This document shows, one piece after another, positions 9,673 through 18,418 of a stretch of 64,000 bases of DNA. Made by a program: the position numbers and the translations under genes. Within the stretch, counting starts at the first letter, position 1, and every line of letters starts with the position of its first letter. The notes beneath the pieces were generated by a model. That model was not told the origin of the DNA. It saw nothing but the letters and a program-made list of their open reading frames with translations, and searched no databases. This stretch comes from Chlorobiota bacterium (GTDB lineage: Bacteria; Bacteroidota; Chlorobiia; Chlorobiales; Chlorobiaceae), in assembly GCA_016868665.1 (NCBI GenBank), contig VGGK01000008.1, positions 1 to 64,000 of the forward strand, written 5' to 3'.

Positions 9673-10893
9673 ATGACGACACCAAGAAGCACTTCGCGAT
9701 TCGATGCTGCAAGGCGGCTTCGGAACTACTCCTACGCCATTCTCAATATCTCCGAGCTTGCCCGTCGCTGCGAAGCATCGGGCAGACCGGTAACACACCT
9801 GAACATCGGCGATCCCGCCCTTTACGGCTTCCATCCGCCCGAAGAGCTGACAAGGGCCTGCATAGCGGCATTCGAAAAAAACGCGCACAGCTATACGGCC
9901 TCATGCGGCATACTCCCTGCCCGCGAAGCGATAGCGCGGGAAGCGGCCTCCCGCAGCATGAAAACCGCGCCGGACGACGTCATCGTCACCGCCGGGGCGA
10001 CAGAAGCCGCCGATCTCCTCTGCACCGCGATGCTGAACCCCGGGGACGAAGTGCTCTGCCCCTCGCCGGGCTATCCTCTCTACGCCGCGCTCATCGGCCG
10101 GCAGGAGGCGACCTGCGTTTCCTACAGGCTCGACCCCGCCAACCGCTGGCTTCCCGACCCGCAGGAGATAGAGCGCCTGATAACCCGGAGAACCCGGCTG
10201 CTCGTCGTCATCAATCCGAACAACCCCACCGGCTCGCTTTGTCCGCCCGACCTGCTCGCCGCCATTGCCGATATCGCCGAACGTCACAATATAGTCTGTC
10301 TTGCCGACGAGGTATACCGCAAGCTCGTCTACAGCCAGACGCACCACCCTCTCGCATCCTTTGCCGGAAACGATCTTTGCGTCGTCACGCTCGAAAGCCT
10401 CTCGAAAAACTACATGGCTGCAGGATGGAGAACCGGATGGATGACCATCACAAACAGCCGCCTTGTTCCGGATATCCGCGCCGCTCTGCAGAAACTCGCC
10501 GATGCCCGGGTCTGCGCGCCTGCAGCCCCGCAATACGCCATTCCTGCCGCGCTCTCGCTCGGAAATGATTATCTTGCGCCGGTAATGGAAAAACTCAGGG
10601 AACGGCGCGATCTTACCGTACGCATGGTCAACGCCATCGAAGGGCTCTCCTGCAGCACTCCGGAAGCCGCATTTTACGTGATGGCTAAAGCCGACCCCGC
10701 CGTGCATCGTTTTGCTTCCGACGAAGAATTTATTGTTGAACTGCTCAGGAAAAAGCAGATATTGTGTGTTCACGGTTCGGGATTCGGTACCGACCCCTCT
10801 GAAGGATATTTCAGGATCGTCTACCTGCCCGACACCGCGACCCTCGAACGGGTCTATGCCGACCTTTCCGATTTTTTGCAGCACTGCCGGTAA
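9673..10893 (+). CDS. Class I/II PLP-dependent aminotransferase (AlaA/AspC-like)
   Basis: A 406-residue fold-I aminotransferase. Conserved elements: LNIGDPALYGFHPP near the N-terminus, NPNNPTGSL, ADEVYRKLVY and the PLP lysine in SLSKNYMAAGWRTGWM. The overall pattern resembles glutamate-pyruvate (AlaA) or branched/aromatic aminotransferases; the donor and acceptor cannot be read from sequence. It follows the PLP-homeostasis gene yggS in the same direction. Confidence 0.88.
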   Translation: MTTPRSTSRFDAARRLRNYSYAILNISELARRCEASGRPVTHLNIGDPALYGFHPPEELTRACIAAFEKNAHSYTASCGILPAREAIAREAASRSMKTAPDDVIVTAGATEAADLLCTAMLNPGDEVLCPSPGYPLYAALIGRQEATCVSYRLDPANRWLPDPQEIERLITRRTRLLVVINPNNPTGSLCPPDLLAAIADIAERHNIVCLADEVYRKLVYSQTHHPLASFAGNDLCVVTLESLSKNYMAAGWRTGWMTITNSRLVPDIRAALQKLADARVCAPAAPQYAIPAALSLGNDYLAPVMEKLRERRDLTVRMVNAIEGLSCSTPEAAFYVMAKADPAVHRFASDEEFIVELLRKKQILCVHGSGFGTDPSEGYFRIVYLPDTATLERVYADLSDFLQHCR

Positions 10894-10940
10894 GTGTTCC
10901 GGCGTTTTTTTCTTCAACACCATAAAACAACTACCCGATC

Positions 10941-11762
10941 ATGATCGCACAGCAGGAAAAAATTCAGGAAGCCGTATCGTTTATCCGAAAAAAAATCCAG
11001 GGAGAATATCCGGTAGGCATCGTTCTGGGCACCGGTCTGGGAGCGCTTGCAAAAGAGATCGACGTAGAACTTGCGCTCGACTACGGAGACATTCCGAACT
11101 TCCCCATCTCGACGGTTGAAACCCATCAGGGCAAACTCATCTTCGGAACTCTCGCCGGAAAAAAAGTGGTCGCCATGCAGGGACGATTCCATTTCTACGA
11201 AGGCTACTCGATGCAGCAGATCGTCTTTCCTGTCAGGGTCATGAAACACCTCGGCGTGAAAACCCTCGGCATCACGAACGCATGCGGCGGCCTCAACCCC
11301 GGATTCGGCAAAGGCGACATCATGCTGATCGACGACCATATCAACATGCTCGGCGGCAACCCGCTTATCGGCCCCAACGATCCGGAAGTAGGCTCCAGAT
11401 TCCCCGACATGTGCGAACCATACTCGAAACGCATTCTCTCAATAGCCGAACAGGCGGCGCTCGACCTGAAAATCAAGGTACAGCGCGGCGTTTACGTGGC
11501 GCTTTCGGGACCCTGCCTCGAAACCCGCGCGGAGTACCGCATGCTCCGCATTCTCGGAGCGGACGTTGTCGGCATGTCAACCGTTCCCGAAGTCATCGCC
11601 GCCGTCCATCAGGGCACCGAAGTGTTCGGCATGTCCATCATCACCGACGAGTGCTTCCCCGACAGCCTGCAGGCAGTCAGCATCGAAGAGATCATCGAGG
11701 TATCGAACCAGGCCGAACCTAAAATGACCGCCATCTTCAAAGCCGTCGTCGCAAACCTCTGA
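10941..11762 (+). CDS. Purine nucleoside phosphorylase (trimeric PNP/MTAP family)
   Basis: Phosphorolysis of purine nucleosides to free base and (deoxy)ribose-1-phosphate. The 273-residue protein carries GTGLGALAKEI, the phosphate site ETHQGK, GRFHFYEGY, TNACGGLN and GADVVGMSTVPEVIAA. Two specificity positions give a mixed picture: Glu194 (in CLETRAE) matches the Glu of 6-oxopurine PNPs, while Asp236 (in SIITDEC) is where human PNP has Asn243 and MTA phosphorylase has Asp. It may therefore accept 6-aminopurines or methylthioadenosine. A terminator follows, then the restriction island; mtnA is the next ordinary gene beyond it. Confidence 0.9.
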   Translation: MIAQQEKIQEAVSFIRKKIQGEYPVGIVLGTGLGALAKEIDVELALDYGDIPNFPISTVETHQGKLIFGTLAGKKVVAMQGRFHFYEGYSMQQIVFPVRVMKHLGVKTLGITNACGGLNPGFGKGDIMLIDDHINMLGGNPLIGPNDPEVGSRFPDMCEPYSKRILSIAEQAALDLKIKVQRGVYVALSGPCLETRAEYRMLRILGADVVGMSTVPEVIAAVHQGTEVFGMSIITDECFPDSLQAVSIEEIIEVSNQAEPKMTAIFKAVVANL

Positions 11763-11815
11763 GCCGTCAGACCCGTCGCAAACGCTTCCGGAATACCTGA
11801 TTATTCCGGTCGTCT

Positions 11816-11849
11816 AAAAGGCTTCGGATTATCACCGAAGCCTTTTTTG
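11816..11849 (+). terminator. Rho-independent terminator after PNP
   Basis: GGCTTCGG pairs with CCGAAGCC around a 7-nt loop, flanked by A and T runs, so it could work in both directions. It marks the left boundary of the accessory island. Confidence 0.9.
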
Positions 11850-12050
11850 TGTTGTAACGAAACTTGCAGAACAATCACACAACCATAACCCTGCAAATTG
11901 AAATCCGGAGTTTCAGATTGCATGATTAATCAGCAAATCCAAACAGGCAAACACTGAGAATATTGCCCATTCATGTTTTAGTGGTATCTCTGCACCTGAT
12001 TTTTTCCCTGACTTGAATTCTATCAACAGTACCGTACTGTCGCTTCTGAA
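11850..12050. other. AT-rich intergenic stretch at left edge of island
   Basis: About 200 bp, clearly more AT-rich than the flanking housekeeping genes. I see no open frame, RNA gene or repeat in it. It probably belongs to the upstream region imported with the restriction operon. Confidence 0.4.
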
Positions 12051-12078
12051 TTGACCAGTTAAAATATTGCCTTATATT
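12051..12078 (+). promoter_or_regulatory. Candidate promoter of the hsd operon
   Basis: TTGACC, a 16-bp spacer and TATATT, lying 44 bp upstream of the hsdR start in an AT-rich region. This is a consensus-like match judged by eye only. Confidence 0.4.
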
Positions 12079-12121
12079 ACTTTTATTACAAGGCACACAT
12101 AAAAACCGCTGTTATCCCGGC

Positions 12122-14932
12122 ATGAACAGAACCGAGGCTCAAACCCGTTCCGATCTTATTGACAGGTTGCTTACGCAGTCCGGATGGAATGTGAAAGACC
12201 CCGTGCAGGTCGTCGAAGAGTTCGACATTCTGACATCGGTTCCGGACAGGGTTGCAGAGCCTCGAACGCCGTATGAAGGGCACCAGTTCAGCGACTATGT
12301 GCTGTTGGGAAAAAACGGCAAGCCGCTTGCCGTAGTCGAGGCCAAGAAAACCAGCAAAGACGCTGCTCTTGGCCGTGAGCAGGCGAAGCAATATTGCCAG
12401 AATATCCAGAAGCAACTTGGCGGTGAACTTCCATTCTGTTTTTATACCAACGGCCTCGAAACTTTTTTCTGGGATCTGGACAACTACCCTCCGCGCAAGG
12501 TCGTTGGGTTTCCGACCCGCGATGATCTCGAACGATTTCAATACATCCGGCGTAACCGCAAGCCCCTGACGCAGGAGCTGATCAACACCTCCATCGCCGA
12601 CCGGGATTACCAGATACGAGCTATTCGCGCCGTGCTGGAGGGAATCGAGCAGAAAAAGCGGGAGTTCCTGCTTGTCATGGCCACCGGCACCGGCAAGACC
12701 CGTACCTGTATTGCTCTGGTTGATGCGCTCATGAGAGCAGGTCATGCCGAAAAGGTGCTGTTTCTGGTTGACCGGATTGCCTTGCGTGAACAGGCGCTTG
12801 CCGCTTTTAAGGAGCATCTGCCTAACGAACCGCGCTGGCCGAACGTCGCCGAAAAGCTCATTGCCAAAGATCGCCGCATCTACGTCTCGACCTATCCCTC
12901 GATGCTCAACATCATCCGCGATGAAACGCAAAACCTGTCGCCGCACTTCTTCGATCTGATCGTGGTCGATGAAAGCCACCGCTCCATCTACAATACCTAC
13001 CGGGAGGTGCTGGACTATTTCAAGACCATCACCGTTGGCCTGACCGCAACGCCAACGGACATCATCGACCATAACACCTTTCGGCTCTTCAATTGCGAAG
13101 ACGGCCTGCCCTCTTTTGCCTACACCTTCGAGGAGGCGGTCAACCATGTGCCGCCCTATCTGAGCGATTTTCAGGTGATGAAAATCCAGACACGCTTCCA
13201 GATCGAGGGAATCAGCAAGCGAACGATCACTCTTGAAGATCAGAAAAAGTTGCTGCTGGAAGGCAAGGAGATCGAGGAGATCAACTTCGAGGGTTCTCAG
13301 CTTGAAAAGCAGGTCGTCAATAAAGGCACCAACACCCTCATCGTCCGGGAGTTTATGGAGGAGTGCATCAAGGACGGCAATGGTGTGTTGCCTGGCAAAA
13401 CCATCTTCTTCTGCTCCACCATCAGCCACGCCCGGCGCATCGAGGAGATTTTTGACAAACTCTACCCGCAGTACAAGGGCGAGCTGGCCAAAGTGCTTGT
13501 TTCCGACGATTCCCGCGTGTACGGCAAAGGCGGACTGCTTGACCAGTTCAAAACGTGCGACATGCCGCGCATCGCCATCAGCGTCGATATGCTCGACACC
13601 GGCATCGACGTGCTCGAAATCGTCAACCTCGTCTTTGCCAAACCGGTCTATTCCTACACCAAATTCTGGCAGATGATCGGCCGCGGCACCCGTTTGCTGG
13701 ATTTGCGAAATACAAAACCATGGTGTACGGAAAAAGATGTTTTTCTGATTCTGGACTGCTGGGACAACTTCGAATATTTCAAGCTGCAACCCAAAGGCAA
13801 GGAGCTGAAGCCGCAGCTCCCCTTGCCGGTTCGGCTGGCCGGATTGCGGATCGACAAAATCGAGAAGGCGATAGACCTCGGACAAACGCAGGTTGCCGAA
13901 CGTGAAGCTGCAAAGCTTTGCCAGCAGATCGACCAACTTCCGCAAAGCTCCGTTGTCATCAAGGAGGCCGCCGCAAAGCTGGACCAGCTCAAGGAGCCCA
14001 ACTTCTGGATCACCCTGCACCACCAGCGCTTGGAATTCCTGCGCAACGAAATAAAGCCGCTCTTCCGCACTGTTTCCGATGCCGATTTCAAAGCGATGCG
14101 CTTTGAGCGCGACCTGCTCGAATTCTCGCTGGCAAAATTGAGCGAGGAGTTGGAGAAATCTGAAACGCTTCGGGAGGGTATTGTGGAACAGATCAGCGAG
14201 CTGCCGCTTTCGATCAGCTTCGTTAAAGCTGAAGAGAATCTGATCCGCGCCGCCCAGACCAGCCACTTCTGGGCCAAAAACAGTGCCATTGAGCTTGAAG
14301 ATGCGCTCGACGAGTTGAACGCACATCTTGGCCCATTGATGAAATTCCGTGAGCAGGAAGGCGTTTCCGGCCCGGTGCATCTCGACCTCACCGATATGCT
14401 GCACAACAAAGAGCGCGTCGAGTTCGGCCCGCAGCACGAATCGGTCAGCATCAGCCGTTACCGCGAAATGGTCGAGACTATGATTGCCGAACTGACCAGG
14501 CACAATCCCATTTTACAGAAAATCAGAAGTGGCGAAGAGGTCACGCAGGACGAAGCCAACGACCTTGCCGAGATGCTTCTTGCCGAGCATCCGCACATAA
14601 CCGAAGAGTTGTTGCGCAAGGTTTACCAGAACCGCAAGGCACACTTCATCCAGTTCATTCGCCACATTCTCGGCATCGAAACGCTGAAAAGCTTTCCGGA
14701 TACGGTCAGCGAGGTTTTCGACCAGTTCATCCGGCAGCACAGCAATTTGACCATGCGCCAGCTCGATTTTCTGAACCTGCTTAAAGGGTTTATCATCGAA
14801 CGAGAAAAGGTCGAAAAGAGAGACCTTATCAATGCACCGTTCACGATTATTCATCCTCAAGGGATTCGCGGAGTCTTCAGCCCTTCGGAGATCAATGAAA
14901 TATTGCAGCTCACCGAACAACTGGCGGCCTGA
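12122..14932 (+). CDS. hsdR: Type I restriction enzyme R subunit
   Basis: DNA translocase and endonuclease of the type I complex: it moves DNA through the bound HsdM2S complex and cuts at collision sites. The 936-residue protein has an N-terminal PD-(D/E)xK nuclease (Asp58 ... Glu73-Ala-Lys75 in AVVEAKK), a superfamily-2 motor with Walker A MATGTGKT (186-193), DESH box (283-286), GLTATPTDI and QMIGRGTR, and a C-terminal region of the EcoEI type (GVSGPVHLDLTDM, then NEILQLTEQLAA at the end). No frameshift or lost motif is seen, so it should be active. hsdM follows only after a 485-bp inserted cassette. Confidence 0.95.
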   Translation: MNRTEAQTRSDLIDRLLTQSGWNVKDPVQVVEEFDILTSVPDRVAEPRTPYEGHQFSDYVLLGKNGKPLAVVEAKKTSKDAALGREQAKQYCQNIQKQLGGELPFCFYTNGLETFFWDLDNYPPRKVVGFPTRDDLERFQYIRRNRKPLTQELINTSIADRDYQIRAIRAVLEGIEQKKREFLLVMATGTGKTRTCIALVDALMRAGHAEKVLFLVDRIALREQALAAFKEHLPNEPRWPNVAEKLIAKDRRIYVSTYPSMLNIIRDETQNLSPHFFDLIVVDESHRSIYNTYREVLDYFKTITVGLTATPTDIIDHNTFRLFNCEDGLPSFAYTFEEAVNHVPPYLSDFQVMKIQTRFQIEGISKRTITLEDQKKLLLEGKEIEEINFEGSQLEKQVVNKGTNTLIVREFMEECIKDGNGVLPGKTIFFCSTISHARRIEEIFDKLYPQYKGELAKVLVSDDSRVYGKGGLLDQFKTCDMPRIAISVDMLDTGIDVLEIVNLVFAKPVYSYTKFWQMIGRGTRLLDLRNTKPWCTEKDVFLILDCWDNFEYFKLQPKGKELKPQLPLPVRLAGLRIDKIEKAIDLGQTQVAEREAAKLCQQIDQLPQSSVVIKEAAAKLDQLKEPNFWITLHHQRLEFLRNEIKPLFRTVSDADFKAMRFERDLLEFSLAKLSEELEKSETLREGIVEQISELPLSISFVKAEENLIRAAQTSHFWAKNSAIELEDALDELNAHLGPLMKFREQEGVSGPVHLDLTDMLHNKERVEFGPQHESVSISRYREMVETMIAELTRHNPILQKIRSGEEVTQDEANDLAEMLLAEHPHITEELLRKVYQNRKAHFIQFIRHILGIETLKSFPDTVSEVFDQFIRQHSNLTMRQLDFLNLLKGFIIEREKVEKRDLINAPFTIIHPQGIRGVFSPSEINEILQLTEQLAA

Positions 14933-14940
14933 CGAATATA

Positions 14941-14968
14941 AACCACGGAAAACACGGATGACACGGAA
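14941..14968 (+). repeat. Left 28-bp terminal inverted repeat of the GxxExxY cassette
   Basis: Starts AACCACGGAAAACACGGATG and ends directly before the ATG of the enclosed gene, so any ribosome-binding site must lie within the repeat. Confidence 0.85.
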
Positions 14969-15346
14969 ATGAGTCAGTTGCTTTTTGAGGAAGAGACCTT
15001 TGCCATACGTGGTGCTGTGTTTGAAGTGTATCGCGAGATGGGCTCCGGATTTCTTGAGCAGGTCTATCAGGAATGCCTTGAAAATGAATTTTCCTCAAGG
15101 GGCATTCTGTTTGTATCACAACCGGAATTGTTGTTGAGCTACAAGGGCGAACCATTAAAACAAACTTACAGGCCCGATTTCATCTGTTATGAACAGATCG
15201 TCTTAGAGTTAAAAGCCGTCAAGAGCATCGCGCCGGAACACAGGGCGCAGGTGCTGAATTATCTGAAAGCGACGAATCTGAGGCTTGGCCTGCTGATCAA
15301 CTACGGCAGTCATCCGAAGGCACAGATAGAGAGATTTATTATTTGA
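14969..15346 (+). CDS. GxxExxY family protein (predicted PD-(D/E)xK nuclease fold)
   Basis: A 125-residue protein with the family-naming motif Gly27-F-L-Glu30-Q-V-Tyr33, preceded by GAVFEVYREMGSG, and a nuclease-like core Asp70 ... Glu80-Leu-Lys82 (RPDF...LELKAV). The family belongs to the PD-(D/E)xK superfamily by fold prediction, but its biological role is not established. It is not an Hsd subunit. The ATG at 14969 directly abuts a 28-bp inverted repeat, and the stop is followed by another copy of the repeat, so the gene appears to be a passenger of a small cassette rather than a regular operon member. Confidence 0.85.
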   Translation: MSQLLFEEETFAIRGAVFEVYREMGSGFLEQVYQECLENEFSSRGILFVSQPELLLSYKGEPLKQTYRPDFICYEQIVLELKAVKSIAPEHRAQVLNYLKATNLRLGLLINYGSHPKAQIERFII

Positions 15347-15364
15347 ACCACGGAACACACGGAA
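15346..15364 (+). repeat. Internal direct copy of the cassette repeat
   Basis: AACCACGGAACACACGGAA begins on the last base of the gene's stop codon, in the same orientation as the left terminal repeat. Confidence 0.8.
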
Positions 15365-15397
15365 AGCAAAGAAAAAAGGAAGATAGCCATTCAATTA

Positions 15398-15425
15398 TTC
15401 CGTGTCATCCGTGCCTTCCGTGGTT
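15398..15425 (-). repeat. Right 28-bp terminal inverted repeat of the GxxExxY cassette
   Basis: The reverse complement differs from the left repeat at only two positions. Together with the internal copy at 15346-15364 it can also form a hairpin in the hsdR-hsdM transcript. Confidence 0.85.
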
Positions 15426-15442
15426 AACACAGAAAAATAGCC

Positions 15443-17134
15443 ATGCTCCAAAACAACCCTGAACTCAAAAGCAAAATCGACCAGCTCTGGAACAAGTTCT
15501 GGGCTGGCGGCATCTCAAACCCGCTTTCAGCAATCGAGCAGATCACCTATCTGCTTTTCATGAAACGGCTTGACGAGATCGATCAGAAAAAGCAGTCTGA
15601 TGCCGAGTGGACAGGGGAAACATATATTTCCAGGTTCGAGGGCATCTGGGTTCCGCCGGAACACCGGAAGACCGTTGATGAAGCCGATGACATCGAAGAA
15701 AGAATCAAGCTCAAACACCAACTCGGTATCAACAAAAACAGCTTGCGCTGGAGTGAGTTCAAGCGGATGCAGGCTGATGAGATGCTCACGCACGTCGAAA
15801 GCAAGGTGTTCCGTTTCCTGAAGGATATGAACGGCTCCGAGTCCAACTTTACCCACCACATGAAGAACGCGGTGTTTATCATTCCAAAAGCAAGTCTGCT
15901 GGTGGAGGCGGTGAAAACGATCGACGAGATTTTCGAGATCATGGAGAGGGACTCGCAGGAAAAGGGGCAGGCGTTTCAGGACATTCAGGGCGACGTGTAT
16001 GAAATGCTGCTCTCCGAGATTGCGACCGCTGGCAAGAACGGCCAGTTTCGCACACCACGACACATCATCAAGCTGATGGCCGAACTGGTACAGCCGCAAC
16101 TCGGGCACCGCATCGCTGATCCGGCTTGCGGCACCTCCGGGTTCTTGCTGGGAGCGTATCAGTACATCGTGACCGAGCTGGCTAAAAAGGCCGGGGCAAA
16201 AGAGTTGCCAGCCGATGAAGATGGCTTTTTCCGCACATCGGTAGCAGCGACGCTGACCCAAAAGGCGCAGGCGATTTTGCAGAACTCGCTGTTCGGCTAC
16301 GACATCGACAGCACGATGGTGCGGCTTGGGCTGATGAACCTGATGATGCACGGCATCGACGAACCGCGTATTGACTACAAAGATACCCTGAGCAAGAGCT
16401 ACAACGAAGAGGCCGAGTATGACATCGTGATGGCCAACCCTCCCTTTACCGGAAGTATCGACAAAGGCGACATCAACGAAAATCTTTCTCTTTCGACGAC
16501 CAAAACTGAATTGCTGTTTGTCGAGAACATTTACCGCCTGCTCAAAAAAGGTGGCACGGCATGCGTTATCGTGCCGCAAGGGGTGCTCTTCGGCTCCGGC
16601 AAGGCCTTCAGGAGTCTACGCGAGATGCTGGTGGATCGCTGCGATCTGAAAGCGGTCATCACCATGCCGAGCGGCGTGTTCAAACCCTACGCCGGAGTGA
16701 GCACGGCCATTCTGCTTTTCACCAAAGTCTATGGCCCGATGGAGAAGGTGACCAATCCAGCCACCGGGCAGGTCTGGTTTTACGAGATGCGCTCAGATGG
16801 TTACTCGCTCGACGACAAGCGCGCCAAACTGGCGGGTTTCGGTGACTTGCGGGAGATTGTCACCAAATTCCGTGCTCGAAATCCTGAGGTGGATACTGAT
16901 TGTACACAGCAATGCTTTTTCGTGCCGCGCGAAGAAATTGCCGATGAAGGCTATGATCTATCGCTTTCGCGTTACAAGGAGGATGTGTTTAAAGAGGTCG
17001 TCTATGACAAACCCGCCGATATTCTGAACAGGCTGATCGAGGCTGAAGTCGGTGAGATTGACGAAACCGATCTTGCCAACGTGCAAAGCGGAATTGTGCG
17101 CGAACTGCTGGAGTTGAGGGGGATGATCGGATGA
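15443..17134 (+). CDS. hsdM: Type I restriction-modification DNA methyltransferase (M subunit)
   Basis: Adenine-N6 methyltransferase subunit that protects host sites and forms the M2S core. The 563-residue protein has an N-terminal helical HsdM_N domain (about 1-150), the SAM-binding motif I at 226-234 (DPACGTSGF) and catalytic motif IV Asn332-Pro-Pro-Phe335 in a typical gamma-class order. It overlaps hsdS by 4 bp (ATGA), ensuring coupled synthesis. It begins 17 bp after the right repeat of the GxxExxY cassette, so its translation signals are close to the insertion. Confidence 0.95.
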   Translation: MLQNNPELKSKIDQLWNKFWAGGISNPLSAIEQITYLLFMKRLDEIDQKKQSDAEWTGETYISRFEGIWVPPEHRKTVDEADDIEERIKLKHQLGINKNSLRWSEFKRMQADEMLTHVESKVFRFLKDMNGSESNFTHHMKNAVFIIPKASLLVEAVKTIDEIFEIMERDSQEKGQAFQDIQGDVYEMLLSEIATAGKNGQFRTPRHIIKLMAELVQPQLGHRIADPACGTSGFLLGAYQYIVTELAKKAGAKELPADEDGFFRTSVAATLTQKAQAILQNSLFGYDIDSTMVRLGLMNLMMHGIDEPRIDYKDTLSKSYNEEAEYDIVMANPPFTGSIDKGDINENLSLSTTKTELLFVENIYRLLKKGGTACVIVPQGVLFGSGKAFRSLREMLVDRCDLKAVITMPSGVFKPYAGVSTAILLFTKVYGPMEKVTNPATGQVWFYEMRSDGYSLDDKRAKLAGFGDLREIVTKFRARNPEVDTDCTQQCFFVPREEIADEGYDLSLSRYKEDVFKEVVYDKPADILNRLIEAEVGEIDETDLANVQSGIVRELLELRGMIG

Positions 17135-18402
17135 AGTACGAGCCTTTACTTAAAGCAGCACCTTTTTCCGGTTCGCGTGTCAAGCCGTTTGAAGGTTCAA
17201 AGCGTTACTTAAGCACCGGTGACCTGCAGGAAGCGACAACTTCATTTGTTGAGATCAGTTATGCGGATAAACCATCTCGGGCCGACATTTCAGTTCGTGT
17301 TGGGGATGTATTGTTTGCCCGCATGAAAGGCACGAAAAAAGTTCTCGAAATTAATCCGTCGCTTGCTGACATCATTGTCTCCACCGGTTTCGCCGTACTT
17401 CGGCCAATGGAGCAGTGCAACGGAAAATATTTGTCTATCTATTTAAAGTCAGACGATTTTGAAAGACAAAAAGAAAAATACTGCTCAGGTGCAATACAAC
17501 CAGCGATAACAAATGCAGGGATTAAAAATATAACAATACCATTCCCTAAGCTCGACGACCAAAAGCGCATTGCCCATCTGCTTGGTAAAGTCGAGGGACT
17601 GATCGCCCGGCGCAAACAACACCTGCAACAACTCGACGACCTGCTCAAAAGCGTCTTTCTGGAGATATTCGGCGACCCGGTACGGAATGAGAAGGGTTGG
17701 AATAAACCGGAATTGAAGCATTTTGGCAAGATATCGACAGGAAATACCCCTCCAAGAAAAGACCCTTCCAACTATTCGAGTCAACACATTGAATGGATAA
17801 AGACCGACAATATTTCGGCTGACACTGTCTTCATAAGTCCCGCCGTCGAATATCTTTCAGATGTTGGCGTGACAAAGTCACGAACAGTAACAAAAGGTGC
17901 GCTTTTGGTGGCTTGCATAGCAGGAAGTGTTGAGTCAATTGGTCGAGCTGCACTTACAGACAGAACGGTTGCGTTCAACCAGCAAATCAATGCTATTCAG
18001 CCGAAAAAAGAAGTTAACCCTTTTTACTTGTATGTCTTGTTCAAGATTTCGAGAGCATACATCCAAAACCATGCTACAAAGGGAATGAAGAAAATCTTGA
18101 CCAAAGGTGACTTTGAAAAAATCACGATGATCAAGCCCCCCATCGACCTTCAAAACCAATTCGCCGCCATTGTCGAAAAGGTCGAAAGCATCAAATCCCG
18201 CTACCAGCAAAGCCTCGCCGAGCTTGAAACGCTCTACGGCGCGTTGAGCCAGAAAGCCTTCAAAGGCGAACTCGACCTGTCGCGTGTGCCGCTGCAAGAG
18301 GAAGTCACAGATGAAACACAGAGCTATCCGCTCGAACAAAACTGGAATTCCTCCGGCGATCAGGAACAACTCCTGATGGTTGCCGAGACGTCAGAAAACT
18401 GA
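17131..18402 (+). CDS. hsdS: Type I restriction-modification specificity (S) subunit
   Basis: DNA-recognition subunit with two target-recognition domains (about residues 1-140 and 190-340), each followed by a coiled-coil spacer (KRIAHLLGKVEGLIARRKQHLQQ; NQFAAIVEKVESIKSRYQQSL). The 423-residue protein is full length. Both recognition domains, particularly 17.7-18.1 kb, look distinctly more AT-rich than hsdM, as usual for exchanged TRDs. The recognition sequence cannot be predicted by eye. The stop lies 16 bp before the DUF3800 gene. Confidence 0.93.
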   Translation: MKYEPLLKAAPFSGSRVKPFEGSKRYLSTGDLQEATTSFVEISYADKPSRADISVRVGDVLFARMKGTKKVLEINPSLADIIVSTGFAVLRPMEQCNGKYLSIYLKSDDFERQKEKYCSGAIQPAITNAGIKNITIPFPKLDDQKRIAHLLGKVEGLIARRKQHLQQLDDLLKSVFLEIFGDPVRNEKGWNKPELKHFGKISTGNTPPRKDPSNYSSQHIEWIKTDNISADTVFISPAVEYLSDVGVTKSRTVTKGALLVACIAGSVESIGRAALTDRTVAFNQQINAIQPKKEVNPFYLYVLFKISRAYIQNHATKGMKKILTKGDFEKITMIKPPIDLQNQFAAIVEKVESIKSRYQQSLAELETLYGALSQKAFKGELDLSRVPLQEEVTDETQSYPLEQNWNSSGDQEQLLMVAETSEN

Positions 18403-18418
18403 TCATGGAGCTAAGGCT

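Larger units (their letters stand above)
14941..15425. mobile_element. 485-bp inverted-repeat cassette carrying a GxxExxY gene
   Basis: The left end (14941-14968) and the reverse complement of the right end (15398-15425) match at 26 of 28 bases; the core is a CACGGA-rich repeat. A third, direct copy of about 19 bp (15346-15364) begins on the last base of the stop codon of the enclosed gene. The unit lies between hsdR and hsdM, which are normally adjacent. The shape (short TIRs around one small gene) suggests a mobile or mobilisable cassette; no transposase is encoded. Confidence 0.65.

Noticed and set aside
12086-14503. Very long open frame (about 805 codons) on the minus strand opposite hsdR
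   Set aside because: Lies entirely antisense to the intact, motif-complete hsdR and has Arg/His/Val-rich composition typical of a shadow frame in GC-rich coding DNA.
15346-15425. Possible short CRISPR-like array of CACGGA repeats
   Set aside because: Only three copies, in mixed orientation, without regular spacers and without cas genes; better explained as cassette terminal repeats.
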